Notes: generated by a model from the sequence alone, not told the origin. A DNA stretch of 64,000 nucleotides from Companilactobacillus baiquanensis (GCF_003946605.1 NZ_RHOQ01000001.1:62001-126000), one strand, 5' to 3'; shown: positions 26,665 through 36,463, counted from the stretch's first letter. Numbers and translations are program-made.

Positions 26665-29073
26665 ATGAAAATTTCACTAAGTTGGTTAAAAGAGTATATT
26701 CCTGTTACTCATACGGTTGAAGAAATCGCAAATAAAGTATCATTAACAGGTATCGAATCAAGTCCCGTTAAATTGGGCCAAGGATTAGATAAGTTAGTTG
26801 TTGGTCATATTACTAGTATCAAACCACATCCTGATTCTGATCATTTGAACGTTTGTATGGTAGATGTTGGTGAAGATGAAGATATTCAAATTGTCTGCGG
26901 TGCTCCTAATGTTGCTAATGGACAATATGTCATTGTTGCCAGACATGGTGCTCATTTACCAGAAGGCAAGCGAATTAAACATGGTAAAATTCGTGGGATC
27001 GAATCTAATGGTATGATTTGTGGCCTTGATGAAATAGGAGTTCCTGAAAAATATGTTCCAGAAGCCTTTCAAAATGGAATTTATCTTTTCCCAGAAGCAG
27101 AAAAACCAGGTGCTGATGCTTTAGTATTGTTGGGATTGACTGATGAAATGGTCGATTTGGATATTACTCCTAACCGTGCCGATACTTTAGGTATGAACGG
27201 TGCAGCTTGGGAAATCGGTGCTACTTACAATGAGAAACCAGATATTAAATCAGCTGAACTTGATGAATCAAAAGTAAATGGATCAGTTGATATAACTGCT
27301 GAAGTAGACGATGAAAAATTGGTCCCAGATTTCTTATTACGTGAATTAAAGAATATTACAGTTGGTGAAAGTCCTTTATGGATGCAACGCCGTCTTTGGA
27401 ATCAAAATATTCAACCAGTTAATAATGTTATTGATTCTGCTAATTACGTTATGATCGAATATGGTCAACCAATTCAAGCTTATGATTTAGATAAGCTACA
27501 AGAAAGTAACGTTGTTGTTAGAAATGCTAAGAGTGGTGAGAAGTTTACTCTTGAAGATAAAGAAGAAAAGGTTTTGAGTCATAATGATTTAATCGTGGCA
27601 TCAGGATCACAAATTTTAGGACTAGCAGGTGTTGCTGGTGGGATCGATGCTAGAGTAACTGCTGATACTAAAAACATTTTATTAGAAAGTGCTGTATTTG
27701 ATGGCGCTAGTGTTCGTAAATCAGCACAACGCCATGATCTACGTGGGGATGCTTCTAATCGTTATGAAAAAGGTGTCGACAACGGAAAAGTTTCAGAGGC
27801 ACTTGTTCGAGCTGTTCAATTAGTTGAACAAACTGGCAATGTTGGTTCTATTTCAAAAGAAATTGTTGGAAACAAAACAGAAGCAAAACCAACAGTGATC
27901 AAGGGAAGCATTTCTCATATCAATCATTTAATGGGATTAGAGTTATCTTCTGATGAAATTATGGATATCTTTGATCGACTTGGCTTTGAAGCAAAACAAG
28001 ATGGTGATAATGTCACCGTAACTATTCCAACTAGACGTTATGATATGTCTATTGAAGCTGACCTAGTGGAAGAAGTCATCAGAATTTATGGTTATGAAAA
28101 CTTGAAAGGTACTTTACCTTCAGGAATGGAAACTAGTGGTGGTTATTCTCCTAAACGTGAGTTTGGCAACAAGTTGCGCAACACATTATTAGGTCAAGGT
28201 TTAGATGAAGTTATTAACTTTGCTCTATTGAGTAAAGCAGAAGTCAAAGATTTCAATATTAAAGAAACCGACTTAACGAAATTGTTGCATCCAATGACTG
28301 AAGATCATGAATACCTTAGAACTAGTTTAGTACCTGGCTTGATCAATAATGTAGCTTACAATCAAGCTAGAAATAATAATGACATTGCAATTTTTGAACA
28401 AGCTAGAGTATTTGATCGTCCAAAGGGTGAGGATCGTCCAAACGAAGTAGAATATATTTCAGGAGCTGTTAGTGGCAACATTGCCAATGATTCATGGAAT
28501 ACAACTAGTAAAGAAGTTGATTTTTATGATGTAAAAGGGATCGTTGAAGAACTGCTATCATTTACCAATGCCAAAGCGCATTTTGAATATGTTGCAACAG
28601 ATCAAATAACTAATCTACATCCCGGACAATCAGCCTTAATAACTGCAGATGGACAAAGGGTCGGTTATATTGGTAAACTACATCCTAGTTACCAAAAAGA
28701 ACATAATGTTAATGATGCTTTTGTTTTTGAATTGAATGTTGATGAATTATTTGATTTGAATAAACGTAAAGTTCAATCACAAGCAGCTCCAAAATATCCT
28801 AGCGTAAGTCGAGACTTAGCTATTTTGGTTGGCAAGGAGGTTGAAAGCGGACAAATTGTCAATGACATCTTCAATAATGGTGGCAAATACTTGATCGATG
28901 CTAATATCTTTGACCTTTATCAAGGTTCACACGTCAAACCGGGCCATAAGTCATTGGGGTATCATTTGGTCTTCCAAAACCCTAACGACACACTAACTGA
29001 CGAAACAGTTGAACAAGCTTTTGATGTAATTAAAGAAAGTTTGGTTCAAAAATTTAATGTGGAAATAAGATAA
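26665..29073 (+). CDS. pheT: Phenylalanyl-tRNA synthetase beta subunit
   Basis: 802 residues with the expected domains: an N-terminal OB-fold tRNA-binding domain (about 40-150), the B3/B4 editing domain, B5 DNA-binding-like domain near 400-475, the catalytic-like core and the C-terminal ferredoxin-fold anticodon-binding domain (about 705-800). It lies 4 bases after pheS and is under the same T-box. No terminator is evident after it. Confidence 0.97.
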   Translation: MKISLSWLKEYIPVTHTVEEIANKVSLTGIESSPVKLGQGLDKLVVGHITSIKPHPDSDHLNVCMVDVGEDEDIQIVCGAPNVANGQYVIVARHGAHLPEGKRIKHGKIRGIESNGMICGLDEIGVPEKYVPEAFQNGIYLFPEAEKPGADALVLLGLTDEMVDLDITPNRADTLGMNGAAWEIGATYNEKPDIKSAELDESKVNGSVDITAEVDDEKLVPDFLLRELKNITVGESPLWMQRRLWNQNIQPVNNVIDSANYVMIEYGQPIQAYDLDKLQESNVVVRNAKSGEKFTLEDKEEKVLSHNDLIVASGSQILGLAGVAGGIDARVTADTKNILLESAVFDGASVRKSAQRHDLRGDASNRYEKGVDNGKVSEALVRAVQLVEQTGNVGSISKEIVGNKTEAKPTVIKGSISHINHLMGLELSSDEIMDIFDRLGFEAKQDGDNVTVTIPTRRYDMSIEADLVEEVIRIYGYENLKGTLPSGMETSGGYSPKREFGNKLRNTLLGQGLDEVINFALLSKAEVKDFNIKETDLTKLLHPMTEDHEYLRTSLVPGLINNVAYNQARNNNDIAIFEQARVFDRPKGEDRPNEVEYISGAVSGNIANDSWNTTSKEVDFYDVKGIVEELLSFTNAKAHFEYVATDQITNLHPGQSALITADGQRVGYIGKLHPSYQKEHNVNDAFVFELNVDELFDLNKRKVQSQAAPKYPSVSRDLAILVGKEVESGQIVNDIFNNGGKYLIDANIFDLYQGSHVKPGHKSLGYHLVFQNPNDTLTDETVEQAFDVIKESLVQKFNVEIR

Positions 29074-29125
29074 TAGCGCCCAAACTAATGGTATAATTTA
29101 ATAAATTAACTCGGGAGGCTGTGTC

Positions 29126-30274
29126 TTGAGCCAAAAGGATGACAAGAAAGAAGCATTAAAAAAAGAATCAGAAGAGAAAATTTCAACACGTGCTAAAGAA
29201 CGGACCGTTGCAAATCATATTGCGTATTGGATCGTTGGGGTAATTGCTGTTTTGGCGGTGATAGTAGCTATTATCGGTTTTAATTATGTTAATAGTTCAC
29301 TTCAGCCATATAATTCAAAAAATACCGAAGACATCGTTGTTAAAGTACCTGTTGGTTCTTCAAGTAAAGATATCGCAAAAGAACTTGAGCAAGATAAAGT
29401 TATTAAAAGTGGTACAGTCTTTAATTTCTATATTAAGGCGCAAAATTATACTGATTTTCAAGCAGGTTATTATCACTTCAAGCAATCCATGTCGATGAAT
29501 GAAGTCGTCAAACAATTGCAAAAAGGTGGTAGTGCTGAACCTACTGGAGCAGCATCAAATACTGTTCTAGTTCGTGAAGGTGTAACCATTGATCAAATCG
29601 GTGACCAAATTCAAAAATCTACTAGCTTTAAGAAGAAGGATTTCTTGAAGTTGATGAAGAATAAGAAATATCTAGCTTCACTTCAGAAGAAATATCCGGA
29701 ATTATTGGATTCTTCAATGAAGAAAAAGAATGTTAGATATCATCTTGAAGGTTATTTATTCCCAGCTACATATGGACTTTATAAGGGAATGACTTTAAAA
29801 GAATTAGTCAACCAAATGGTTTCAAATGAAAATGATAAATTACAACCTTATTATGAACAAATTAAAGAAAAGAACTTAACGGTCCAACAAGTATTAACTC
29901 TTTCTTCATTAGTTGAACGTGAAGGTGTTACAAACAAAGATCGTAAGAAGATCGCTGGGGTATTTTTCAACCGTATAGATGTTGATATGCCATTACAATC
30001 TGATATCTCTGTTATGTATGCCTTGAATACGCATAAGACTAGTTTGACAAATAAAGATACCAGTGTAAAATCTCCATATAACTTGTATAAGAACAAGGGA
30101 TATGGACCTGGACCATTTAATACACCAAGTTTACAATCTATCGAAGCGGTCTTGAATCCTTCTGATAGAAGTGAAGACTATCTATACTTTGTTGCCAATC
30201 TAAAGACGGGTAAAGTTTATTACTCACATACTCTAGAAGAGCACGAAAACAAGAATTCTTCACTAGGACAATAG
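29126..30274 (+). CDS. mltG: Endolytic peptidoglycan transglycosylase MltG
   Basis: Membrane-bound lytic transglycosylase that cuts nascent glycan strands. 382 residues: a basic cytoplasmic N-terminus, one membrane helix at about 32-55, a LysM-like subdomain, and the YceG catalytic domain with the Glu of LSSLVEREG and the LQSDISVMYAL and PYNLY segments. The start is TTG 29126 behind GGGAGG. TATAAT at 29092-29097 may be its -10, but I see no good -35. Its role couples with the PBP2b elongation enzyme encoded nearby. Confidence 0.94.
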   Translation: MSQKDDKKEALKKESEEKISTRAKERTVANHIAYWIVGVIAVLAVIVAIIGFNYVNSSLQPYNSKNTEDIVVKVPVGSSSKDIAKELEQDKVIKSGTVFNFYIKAQNYTDFQAGYYHFKQSMSMNEVVKQLQKGGSAEPTGAASNTVLVREGVTIDQIGDQIQKSTSFKKKDFLKLMKNKKYLASLQKKYPELLDSSMKKKNVRYHLEGYLFPATYGLYKGMTLKELVNQMVSNENDKLQPYYEQIKEKNLTVQQVLTLSSLVEREGVTNKDRKKIAGVFFNRIDVDMPLQSDISVMYALNTHKTSLTNKDTSVKSPYNLYKNKGYGPGPFNTPSLQSIEAVLNPSDRSEDYLYFVANLKTGKVYYSHTLEEHENKNSSLGQ

Positions 30275-30299
30275 TCCTAAGTTAGATATAATGGATAAG

Positions 30300-30331
30300 T
30301 GTCATCTGACCTCCTGGTTAGATGACATTTT
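30300..30331 (+). terminator. Terminator-like hairpin after mltG
   Basis: TGTCATCT (30300-30307) pairs with AGATGACA (30320-30327), then four T. The tail is short, so it may be leaky. Confidence 0.65.
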
Positions 30332-30384
30332 GAAGTTTCAATAAAAATGATTAAAAAGATAAGTTAAAAGCGAGGAAGTTTAAA

Positions 30385-30861
30385 ATGGCAGACAAAAGTT
30401 ATCCAATGACTGCAGAAGGTAAGCAAAAACTTGAAGAAGAATTGGAAGATTTAAAGAAAGTTAAAAGACCAGAAGTAATTAACAGAATTAAGATCGCCAG
30501 AGGTTTTGGTGATTTATCTGAAAACTCAGAATATACATCAGCTAAAGATGAACAAAGTGTTGTTGAATCACGTATTTCACAAATTATTGAAATGCTACAA
30601 TATGCTAATGTTATTGATACTGACAAGATTGCAAACGATGAAGTATCTGTTGGTAAAAAAGTAACTGTCCAAGAAGACGATGACGATCCAGAAGAATACA
30701 TTATTGTTGGATCAGCTGAGTCAGATCCTGATGCAGGTAAGATTTCAAATGATTCACCTATTGCGAAAGCTTTGATCGGTAAACACGTTGGCGATGTAGT
30801 TACAGTTGAAACTCCTGTTGGAAGTTACGATTTAACTATCAAAGCCGTCGGAGTTGCATAA
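30385..30861 (+). CDS. greA: Transcription elongation factor GreA
   Basis: 158-residue factor that rescues backtracked RNA polymerase by stimulating transcript cleavage. The N-terminal coiled coil carries the acidic tip in GDLSENSEY (about residues 42-50), and the C-terminal FKBP-like domain binds polymerase and ends with the [10 protein letters not shown] segment. An AGGAAG ribosome binding site lies upstream. The mltG-greA order is common in lactobacilli. Confidence 0.97.
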   Translation: MADKSYPMTAEGKQKLEEELEDLKKVKRPEVINRIKIARGFGDLSENSEYTSAKDEQSVVESRISQIIEMLQYANVIDTDKIANDEVSVGKKVTVQEDDDDPEEYIIVGSAESDPDAGKISNDSPIAKALIGKHVGDVVTVETPVGSYDLTIKAVGVA

Positions 30862-30912
30862 TGTAATCGTTTTCTGCTATGTTTATTTCATACATATAGT
30901 GGGGTGAAAGAA

Positions 30913-31209
30913 ATGAAAATTGAATTAACTGAGGAAGCATCAAAATGGTTTGAGGATGAAGTTGGCGTTAAACCAGGTGATGGTATTCATTTTTACGGTA
31001 AGGTATACGGAAAGACAATGGTTCATGAAGGCTTCTCTATTGCATTTAGAACTGAAAAACCAGTTAAACCAGAATCAAGTACAGAAATAAATGGTGTCAC
31101 ATACTTCATTACTGATAGTGATGTTTGGTTCTTTACACGTTATGACCTTTTAGTAGAATATGATCCAGAACTGGATGGTCCCAAATACATTTTTAAATCT
31201 AACGAATAA
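30913..31209 (+). CDS. HesB/YneR-like protein lacking cysteines
   Basis: 98-residue protein matching the iron-sulfur-biosynthesis (HesB-like) fold family that many lactobacilli carry as single-domain genes. There is no Cys in the sequence, so it cannot hold a cluster in the way IscA proteins do and its function is unknown. The ATG at 30913 fits GGGGTGA at 30900-30906 better than GTG 30904, which lies within that site. Confidence 0.78.
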   Translation: MKIELTEEASKWFEDEVGVKPGDGIHFYGKVYGKTMVHEGFSIAFRTEKPVKPESSTEINGVTYFITDSDVWFFTRYDLLVEYDPELDGPKYIFKSNE

Positions 31210-31237
31210 TGCTTTTTAATGTTTTGAAGGGAAACCT

Positions 31238-33349
31238 ATGAGAAAAATACTCGATATAATAAAGAAAAGAACAGGTAGTCAATCAAAGTCTACTATTCCA
31301 TTTAGACTGAACCTGCTTTTTTTTATTGTTTTTGCCTTGTTTGCTTTATTGGTAGGACAACTTGCATATTTACAAATTGTTTATGGTGGTAAATTTGCTG
31401 CTGAAGTTAATCGAACGGACAAAACAGTAATGAGCGGTAATGTACCTCGTGGAATGATTTATGATTCAAAAGGAAGATTGCTAGTTGGTAATTCAACTGA
31501 AAATGCTATAACTTATACGAAAAGTTCAGGTGTTAAATCAAGTGATATTTACCAAATCGTCAATCGTCTAACTAAGTACGTCTCTTTTGAAAAAGAAAAT
31601 CTATCAACTCGTGATAAGGCTGATTACATCCTAGCTGCACCGGGCAAGTCAGCTAAGGTGGCAAAACAAATGCCTAAGTCATACAGAGTTGACTCAAATG
31701 GTGATCAACTCTCTTCAAGCAAGATTTACAATAATGAAATTAAGTATATTAAGAATCAGGGAATTCATTTGAATTCAGAAGAACTTGCGAAAGCTTCTGT
31801 TTTTAAGAAAATGAGTTCTGCTTATTCTCTTTCTTCAATTTTTTTGAAAGATAAGAATCTTTCTTCTAAAGAGATTGCTCAAGTAAGTGAGCATTTAACT
31901 GAACTTCCAGGTGTAAGTATTGGTACTAATTGGAATCGTGAATACCCTCAAGGTAAATCCATCGCAAGTATTATTGGTGGTGTTTCGACTGAACAACAAG
32001 GTATTCCAGACGATGAATTAAATACTATGCTTGCATATGGTTATTCTCGTAATGATCGTGTTGGTACTAGTTACTTGGAAAAGAGTTATGAAACGATTCT
32101 TTCAGGTACTAAGAGTCAAAGAGAAGTTCAAATCGGTGGAAATAATCAAATCAAGCAGAGTAAACTAGTTTACAAAGGCCAAAAGGGTGGCAATTTAAAT
32201 CTAACAATTGATTCTAAATTCCAAAAAAAGGTCAAGAGTATCTTAGACTCTGAATACAGTGCTGCACAAGCTGACGGTGTTACTTCATATTCTGATGGTG
32301 CCTATGTAGTTGCTACAAATCCTAAAACCGGTGCTATTTTAGCGATGGCAGGTATCAAAAATGATCCTACTACTGGTAAAACAACTGAGGATTCTTTAGG
32401 AGTTATCAATAGAGCCTTTGTTATGGGTTCTGCTGTTAAGGGCGCTACTGTTTTAGGTGCCTTGATGGATGGTGTAATTACACCAACTAATAATACTCAA
32501 GCGGATGTTCCTATTTACTTGCCAGGTACGGCAATTAAAAAGTCAGTTTATCCAATCGGTACTTTTAGTAGTTTGAATGCCGAAATGGCACTTCAAGTTT
32601 CATCTAATGAGTATATGATGGCTTTAGCTATGAAAGAAGCCAATGCTAAATACACACCTAATAAATATATCCATATGGATTCGGATATCTTCTCTAAGAT
32701 GAGAGGTTACTTTAATCAATTTGGTTTAGGTGTCAAAACTGGTATTGATATTTCAGGTGAAACAACTGGACTTGTTGGTTCAACTCATACTAGTGATGGA
32801 CAACTAAAGACTGGTTCTGCACTTGATTTGTCCTTTGGTAACTATGATTCGTACACTTTAATGGAAATGGCACAATATATTTCCACGATTGCTAATGGTG
32901 GATACAGAATGCGTCCATATATTGTTCAATCAACTCAAAAGACCACTGATAATGGTAAAAAGGGTGCTATTGAATCAGTTACTGAACCTAAAGTTTTGAA
33001 TCGAGTAGGGTTTACTAGTTCAGAATTGAATGTTGTTAGAAAAGGTATGTATGCTGCTGTTCATGGGACTAATGGCTGGACCACAGCTACAAAGCTTAAG
33101 GACTTGAGTCAGGATGTCGCTGCAAAGACTGGTACTGCCCAAACATTCTACTTCAATCCTAATGACCCTGATAATCCTGATCCACCTGAAACAATCAACA
33201 ACAGTTTAGTAACTTTTGGTCCATATGATGATCCTAATATTGCCATTGCAGTTGTATTCCCTAATATAACTTCTGAATCTGGTAATTATTCTCAAATGGT
33301 CGCAAAACAAATTTACGAATATTACTTTAAAGCTACTGGACAGGATTAA
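31238..33349 (+). CDS. pbp2b: Class B penicillin-binding protein, PBP2b type
   Basis: Peptidoglycan transpeptidase for cell elongation. 703 residues: a short cytoplasmic tail, a membrane helix at about 25-47, a dimerisation domain, and a C-terminal transpeptidase domain. The active-site triads are visible: S398-A-V-K401, S455-S-N457 and K630-T-G-T633. The AAGGGAAA ribosome binding site precedes the ATG. Nearby mltG fits an elongasome role. The PBP2b subfamily is my reading of the pattern. Confidence 0.92.
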   Translation: MRKILDIIKKRTGSQSKSTIPFRLNLLFFIVFALFALLVGQLAYLQIVYGGKFAAEVNRTDKTVMSGNVPRGMIYDSKGRLLVGNSTENAITYTKSSGVKSSDIYQIVNRLTKYVSFEKENLSTRDKADYILAAPGKSAKVAKQMPKSYRVDSNGDQLSSSKIYNNEIKYIKNQGIHLNSEELAKASVFKKMSSAYSLSSIFLKDKNLSSKEIAQVSEHLTELPGVSIGTNWNREYPQGKSIASIIGGVSTEQQGIPDDELNTMLAYGYSRNDRVGTSYLEKSYETILSGTKSQREVQIGGNNQIKQSKLVYKGQKGGNLNLTIDSKFQKKVKSILDSEYSAAQADGVTSYSDGAYVVATNPKTGAILAMAGIKNDPTTGKTTEDSLGVINRAFVMGSAVKGATVLGALMDGVITPTNNTQADVPIYLPGTAIKKSVYPIGTFSSLNAEMALQVSSNEYMMALAMKEANAKYTPNKYIHMDSDIFSKMRGYFNQFGLGVKTGIDISGETTGLVGSTHTSDGQLKTGSALDLSFGNYDSYTLMEMAQYISTIANGGYRMRPYIVQSTQKTTDNGKKGAIESVTEPKVLNRVGFTSSELNVVRKGMYAAVHGTNGWTTATKLKDLSQDVAAKTGTAQTFYFNPNDPDNPDPPETINNSLVTFGPYDDPNIAIAVVFPNITSESGNYSQMVAKQIYEYYFKATGQD

Positions 33350-33390
33350 TCTAAATTAATTCTTTTAATATCACTGAAAAAATGGTATAT

Positions 33391-33420
33391 TTAATTAGTT
33401 GAATTTTAGTTAAGTATAAT
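33391..33420 (+). promoter_or_regulatory. Candidate promoter of rpmG
   Basis: TATAAT (33415-33420) lies 15 bases before the rpmG start; TTAATT (33391-33396) at 18 bases is a weak -35. Confidence 0.5.
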
Positions 33421-33435
33421 GAAAGGATGTTCCTA

Positions 33436-33585
33436 ATGAGAGTAAATATAACAATGGAATGTACTTCATGTCATGAACGTACATATCTAACAAATAAGAG
33501 CAAACGTAACAATCCAGAGCGTCTTGAACTTAAGAAGTATTGCCCACGCGAACGTACTGTTACATTGCATCGTGAAACAAAATAA
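33436..33585 (+). CDS. rpmG: 50S ribosomal protein L33
   Basis: 49-residue ribosomal protein of the large subunit. The sequence begins [12 protein letters not shown] and ends TLHRETK, both typical. Cysteines are at 9, 12 and 36; the position three residues after C36 is Glu, as in other RpmG paralogues without a complete second CxxC. An AAAGGATG ribosome binding site precedes the ATG. It is monocistronic with its own terminator. Lactobacilli often carry more than one rpmG, and others may lie outside this window. Confidence 0.95.
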   Translation: MRVNITMECTSCHERTYLTNKSKRNNPERLELKKYCPRERTVTLHRETK

Positions 33586-33617
33586 ACAACAGGTGAATAG
33601 CCCTGTTGTTTTTTTTT
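33585..33617 (+). terminator. Rho-independent terminator after rpmG
   Basis: A nine-base perfect stem (33585-33593 with 33602-33610) runs into a tract of T up to 33617. Confidence 0.93.
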
Positions 33618-33634
33618 ACTAGGGAGGCAAAAAT

Positions 33635-34198
33635 TTGGACAAAGTAAGTTTCAGAAAAAAGCAAATTGATTTAATTGATGAATTTATGAAGTCTGGTAAT
33701 GCACAAGAAGAAATCAACGATCTTTATATGCAATTATTTCAAAATGAAGAATTTATTGAAGCTAAAAGTATTGGTATTACTTTAAGTATGAATAATGAGA
33801 TTCCTACTTTTCCGATTATTAAATACTGCTGGGATATGGGAAAAAATGTATTTATTCCTAAGACATTTTCCGATTACACTATGACTTTTGTTAATTATAC
33901 AAGCGAAACACCACTGGAAGAGAGTTCGTTTGGTGTAAAAGAACCAGTTGATTATGAAACTGATACTTTAGATCCTCCAGAACTGATAATCGTTCCAGGA
34001 TTAGCATTTTCAAAAGAAGGAAATAATCGCTTAGGATTTGGTGCTGGATATTATGATCGTTATTTAGCATCATTTCCTACTAAAACCATTGCCTTAGCTT
34101 TGTCACAGCAATATTATTTAAAAACTCCTTGGCCTATTTATGTACTCGATAAATCAGTAGATAAAATTATTACGGTGAAAGGCAATGATAATGTATAG
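33635..34198 (+). CDS. 5-formyltetrahydrofolate cyclo-ligase
   Basis: ATP-dependent enzyme of 187 residues that converts folinic acid to methenyl-THF and so returns it to the folate pool. The C-terminal signature GLAFSKEGNNRLGFGAGYYDR is split across the ATP-binding region at about 128-148. The start is TTG 33635 behind GGGAGG. It overlaps the rhomboid gene. The same pairing, with yqgQ and glcK downstream, is found in Bacillus (yqgN-yqgP-yqgQ-glcK). Confidence 0.93.
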   Translation: MDKVSFRKKQIDLIDEFMKSGNAQEEINDLYMQLFQNEEFIEAKSIGITLSMNNEIPTFPIIKYCWDMGKNVFIPKTFSDYTMTFVNYTSETPLEESSFGVKEPVDYETDTLDPPELIIVPGLAFSKEGNNRLGFGAGYYDRYLASFPTKTIALALSQQYYLKTPWPIYVLDKSVDKIITVKGNDNV

Positions 34199-34856
34199 AG
34201 AAGAAGAACCATATGTTACGTGGTTTCTGTTAGCGCTGACACTTGCTGTCTTTGTGTTGGAGACTCTAAGTGGTGGTTCCACTAGTACTAGCACTTTAGT
34301 AAATTTTGGAGCTAAATTTACTCCACTGATACAAGATGGGCAATGGTGGCGATTGATTGCGCCAATATTCTTGCATATAGGTATTTTTCATATCCTGATG
34401 AACGGATTCACTCTGTATATCATGGGTAAGTCACTAGAACCTTTAATGGGACATGTGCGATTCTTTGTTTTATATATGCTAAGTGGGATAGTTGGAAATC
34501 TGGCCAGTTTTGCTTTTGGTAGTTACTATACAATTTCAGCCGGAGCCAGTACGTCATTATTTGGAACTTTTGCAGCATTTTTAGCGTTTGCTCTGATGTA
34601 TCGCGATAACCCAGGATTTTTAGAATTAGGGAAATCATTTCTAACATTGATAGTTCTGAATCTATTGATCAGTTTAGTAGGATCGAATTTTGATATTTGG
34701 GGACATATCGGAGGCATCATCGGTGGATTCTTCTTAGGATTTGCCTTGGGATTGCCAAAGAGTAATCGTCCTAAGTTGATAATTCGAATAGTTTCAGTAA
34801 TAATTATTATTGTTGTTTCTTACTTTATGTATTCAAGAGGTATGAACATTGGATAA
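34191..34856 (+). CDS. Rhomboid family intramembrane serine protease (GluP/YqgP-like)
   Basis: 221-residue, seven-helix type rhomboid protease. The catalytic Ser is S120 in the GAST motif, paired with H172 in GHIGGIIGG; the L1-loop NWxR-like element is represented by WWRLIAPIF. It cleaves membrane proteins within or near the bilayer. ATG 34191 (GAAAGG 8 bases away) is better than ATG 34185, which is 2 bases from the same site. It lacks the large soluble domain of Bacillus YqgP. Confidence 0.9.
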   Translation: MYREEEPYVTWFLLALTLAVFVLETLSGGSTSTSTLVNFGAKFTPLIQDGQWWRLIAPIFLHIGIFHILMNGFTLYIMGKSLEPLMGHVRFFVLYMLSGIVGNLASFAFGSYYTISAGASTSLFGTFAAFLAFALMYRDNPGFLELGKSFLTLIVLNLLISLVGSNFDIWGHIGGIIGGFFLGFALGLPKSNRPKLIIRIVSVIIIIVVSYFMYSRGMNIG

Positions 34857-35082
34857 TTTGAGTTTTAAAAATCTCTACGATGTGCAGCAATTATTGAAGC
34901 GTTTTGGGACCTATGTTCATTTAGGAAAAAGACTTTGGGATATTGAATTGATGTCTATTGAAGTCAGAAAACTATATGACGATAAAATGATCGATAAAAA
35001 CACCTTCATTAATGCACAATTAGTATTGAAGTCGGAACATAGAAAAGAAGAAAATAAAGATAAAAAAGAAAAGGATAGATAA
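34849..35082 (+). CDS. yqgQ: YqgQ family protein (DUF910)
   Basis: 77-residue protein with a helical YqgQ domain (NLYDVQQLLKRFGTYVHLGKR segment at the start, in part) and a very basic and acidic tail of alternating Lys and Glu. Function unknown; it always sits beside glcK in Bacillus and lactobacilli. The start is TTG 34849 with AAGAGG 8 bases upstream, overlapping the rhomboid gene by 8 bases. Confidence 0.88.
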   Translation: MDNLSFKNLYDVQQLLKRFGTYVHLGKRLWDIELMSIEVRKLYDDKMIDKNTFINAQLVLKSEHRKEENKDKKEKDR

Positions 35083-35084
35083 AA

Positions 35085-36047
35085 GTGACAGAAAAGAAAT
35101 TAATCGGTGTTGATCTAGGTGGCACAACAATCAAGTTTGCAATTCTTACTGCTGATGGAGAGATCCAACAGAAATGGAGTATTGAAACTAATGTCTTAGC
35201 TGATGGACAAATGATCATTCCTGATATTATAGATTCAATCAACCACCATTTGAAGATGTATGAAATGACTGCTGATCAGTTCAGTGGAATTGGTTTGGGT
35301 TCACCTGGTACTATTAATTTTAAAGAAGGTACAATTAAGGGCGCATATAATCTTAATTGGACTAATTCAGTTTATCCAGTTCGTGATATCGAAAAAGGTA
35401 CAGGTATTCCTGTTACCATTGAAAATGATGCAAACGTTGCCGCCCTTGGTGAAAGATGGAAGGGTGCTGGTAACAATGCCGATGACGTTGTCTTTGTAAC
35501 CTTAGGTACTGGTGTTGGTGGCGGTATTATCGCTAATGGTAATATCCTCCATGGTGCTAGCGGTGCTGCTGGTGAAATAGGTCATGTTACAGTTGATCCT
35601 AATGGTTTCTTATGTACTTGTGGTAAACGAGGATGCTTAGAAACTATTGCTTCAGCAACAGGTATCGTTCACGTTGCTAGAGATCGTGCTTCTGAATATG
35701 CTGGTGATTCTGAACTTAAGGCCATGCTTGATGACGGACAAGATATTTCAGCTAAGGATGTTTTTGATTTAGCTAAAAAGAATGATGATCTTGCATCTAT
35801 CGTGGCAGATTATGTCTGTGCTTCACTTGGGTTTGCTTTAGCTAACGTTGCAAACTCATTGAATCCTAAATATGTTGTTATCGGTGGTGGTGTTTCTGCC
35901 GCCGGTGAGTTCTTATTGGATAAGGTTAATGAAACAATGCGTATTAATGAATTTGCTACTATCAAAGATTCAACCGAATTACGTTTGGCAAGTCTTGGTA
36001 ATGGTGCGGGAGTTATCGGTGCAGCTTCATTGATCAAGATGAAATAG
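35085..36047 (+). CDS. glcK: Glucokinase, ROK family
   Basis: 320-residue sugar kinase that phosphorylates glucose at C6. The ATP-binding motif GVDLGGTTIKFA (4-15) is followed by sugar-binding ENDANVAALGE, GEIGHVTVD and the ROK zinc motif C-x-C-G-K-R-G-C. The start is GTG 35085, two bases after the yqgQ stop, with AAGGAT upstream. The yqgQ-glcK-rhodanese order is standard for this group. Confidence 0.96.
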   Translation: MTEKKLIGVDLGGTTIKFAILTADGEIQQKWSIETNVLADGQMIIPDIIDSINHHLKMYEMTADQFSGIGLGSPGTINFKEGTIKGAYNLNWTNSVYPVRDIEKGTGIPVTIENDANVAALGERWKGAGNNADDVVFVTLGTGVGGGIIANGNILHGASGAAGEIGHVTVDPNGFLCTCGKRGCLETIASATGIVHVARDRASEYAGDSELKAMLDDGQDISAKDVFDLAKKNDDLASIVADYVCASLGFALANVANSLNPKYVVIGGGVSAAGEFLLDKVNETMRINEFATIKDSTELRLASLGNGAGVIGAASLIKMK

Positions 36048-36058
36048 GGGGATTATTG

Positions 36059-36463
36059 ATGGAAGTTTTAAATGTTGTTTTATATATTATTGTAATTGCT
36101 TTCTTCGTTTACATGGTTGGATCATGGGCTTACTACAAAATACAAGCCAAAAGATTACATGGTGCGATTGATCAAGATGAGTTTGAATCAAAAATGAGAC
36201 GAGCTCAAATCATTGATCTACGTGAGAAAAACAATTTTGATTCTAAACATATTCTTGGGGCCAGAAATTTACCTTATACTCAATTGAAATACAATGAAGG
36301 TGAATTGAGACCTGATTTACCTGTATTCTTATATGAAGAACGTCCTTCTGTAAGTATTAGAGCAGCTTTGAAACTCAAAAAATGGGGTTTTGAGGATGTT
36401 AAATGGCTTGATGAACGCTTTTCTGAATGGAAAGGTAAGACTAAGAAGACTACTAAAATATAA
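36059..36463 (+). CDS. Membrane-anchored rhodanese-like protein without catalytic Cys
   Basis: 134 residues: an N-terminal membrane helix (about 5-25) and a cytoplasmic rhodanese fold (about 45-130) with the IIDLRE strand and HILGARNLP segment. The active-site loop reads VFLYEERPSVS, so the usual Cys is Glu (about residue 93). Sulfur transfer is therefore unlikely, and a binding or scaffold role is more plausible. The ATG at 36059 with AGGGGGA upstream is preferred to the TTG at 36056. It follows glcK by 11 bases. Confidence 0.87.
   Translation: MEVLNVVLYIIVIAFFVYMVGSWAYYKIQAKRLHGAIDQDEFESKMRRAQIIDLREKNNFDSKHILGARNLPYTQLKYNEGELRPDLPVFLYEERPSVSIRAALKLKKWGFEDVKWLDERFSEWKGKTKKTTKI

Noticed and set aside
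30399..30701. 100-residue reverse-strand open frame within greA
   Set aside because: Lies wholly inside a well-supported gene, has Ser-rich low-complexity composition from complement of acidic codons and no ribosome binding site.
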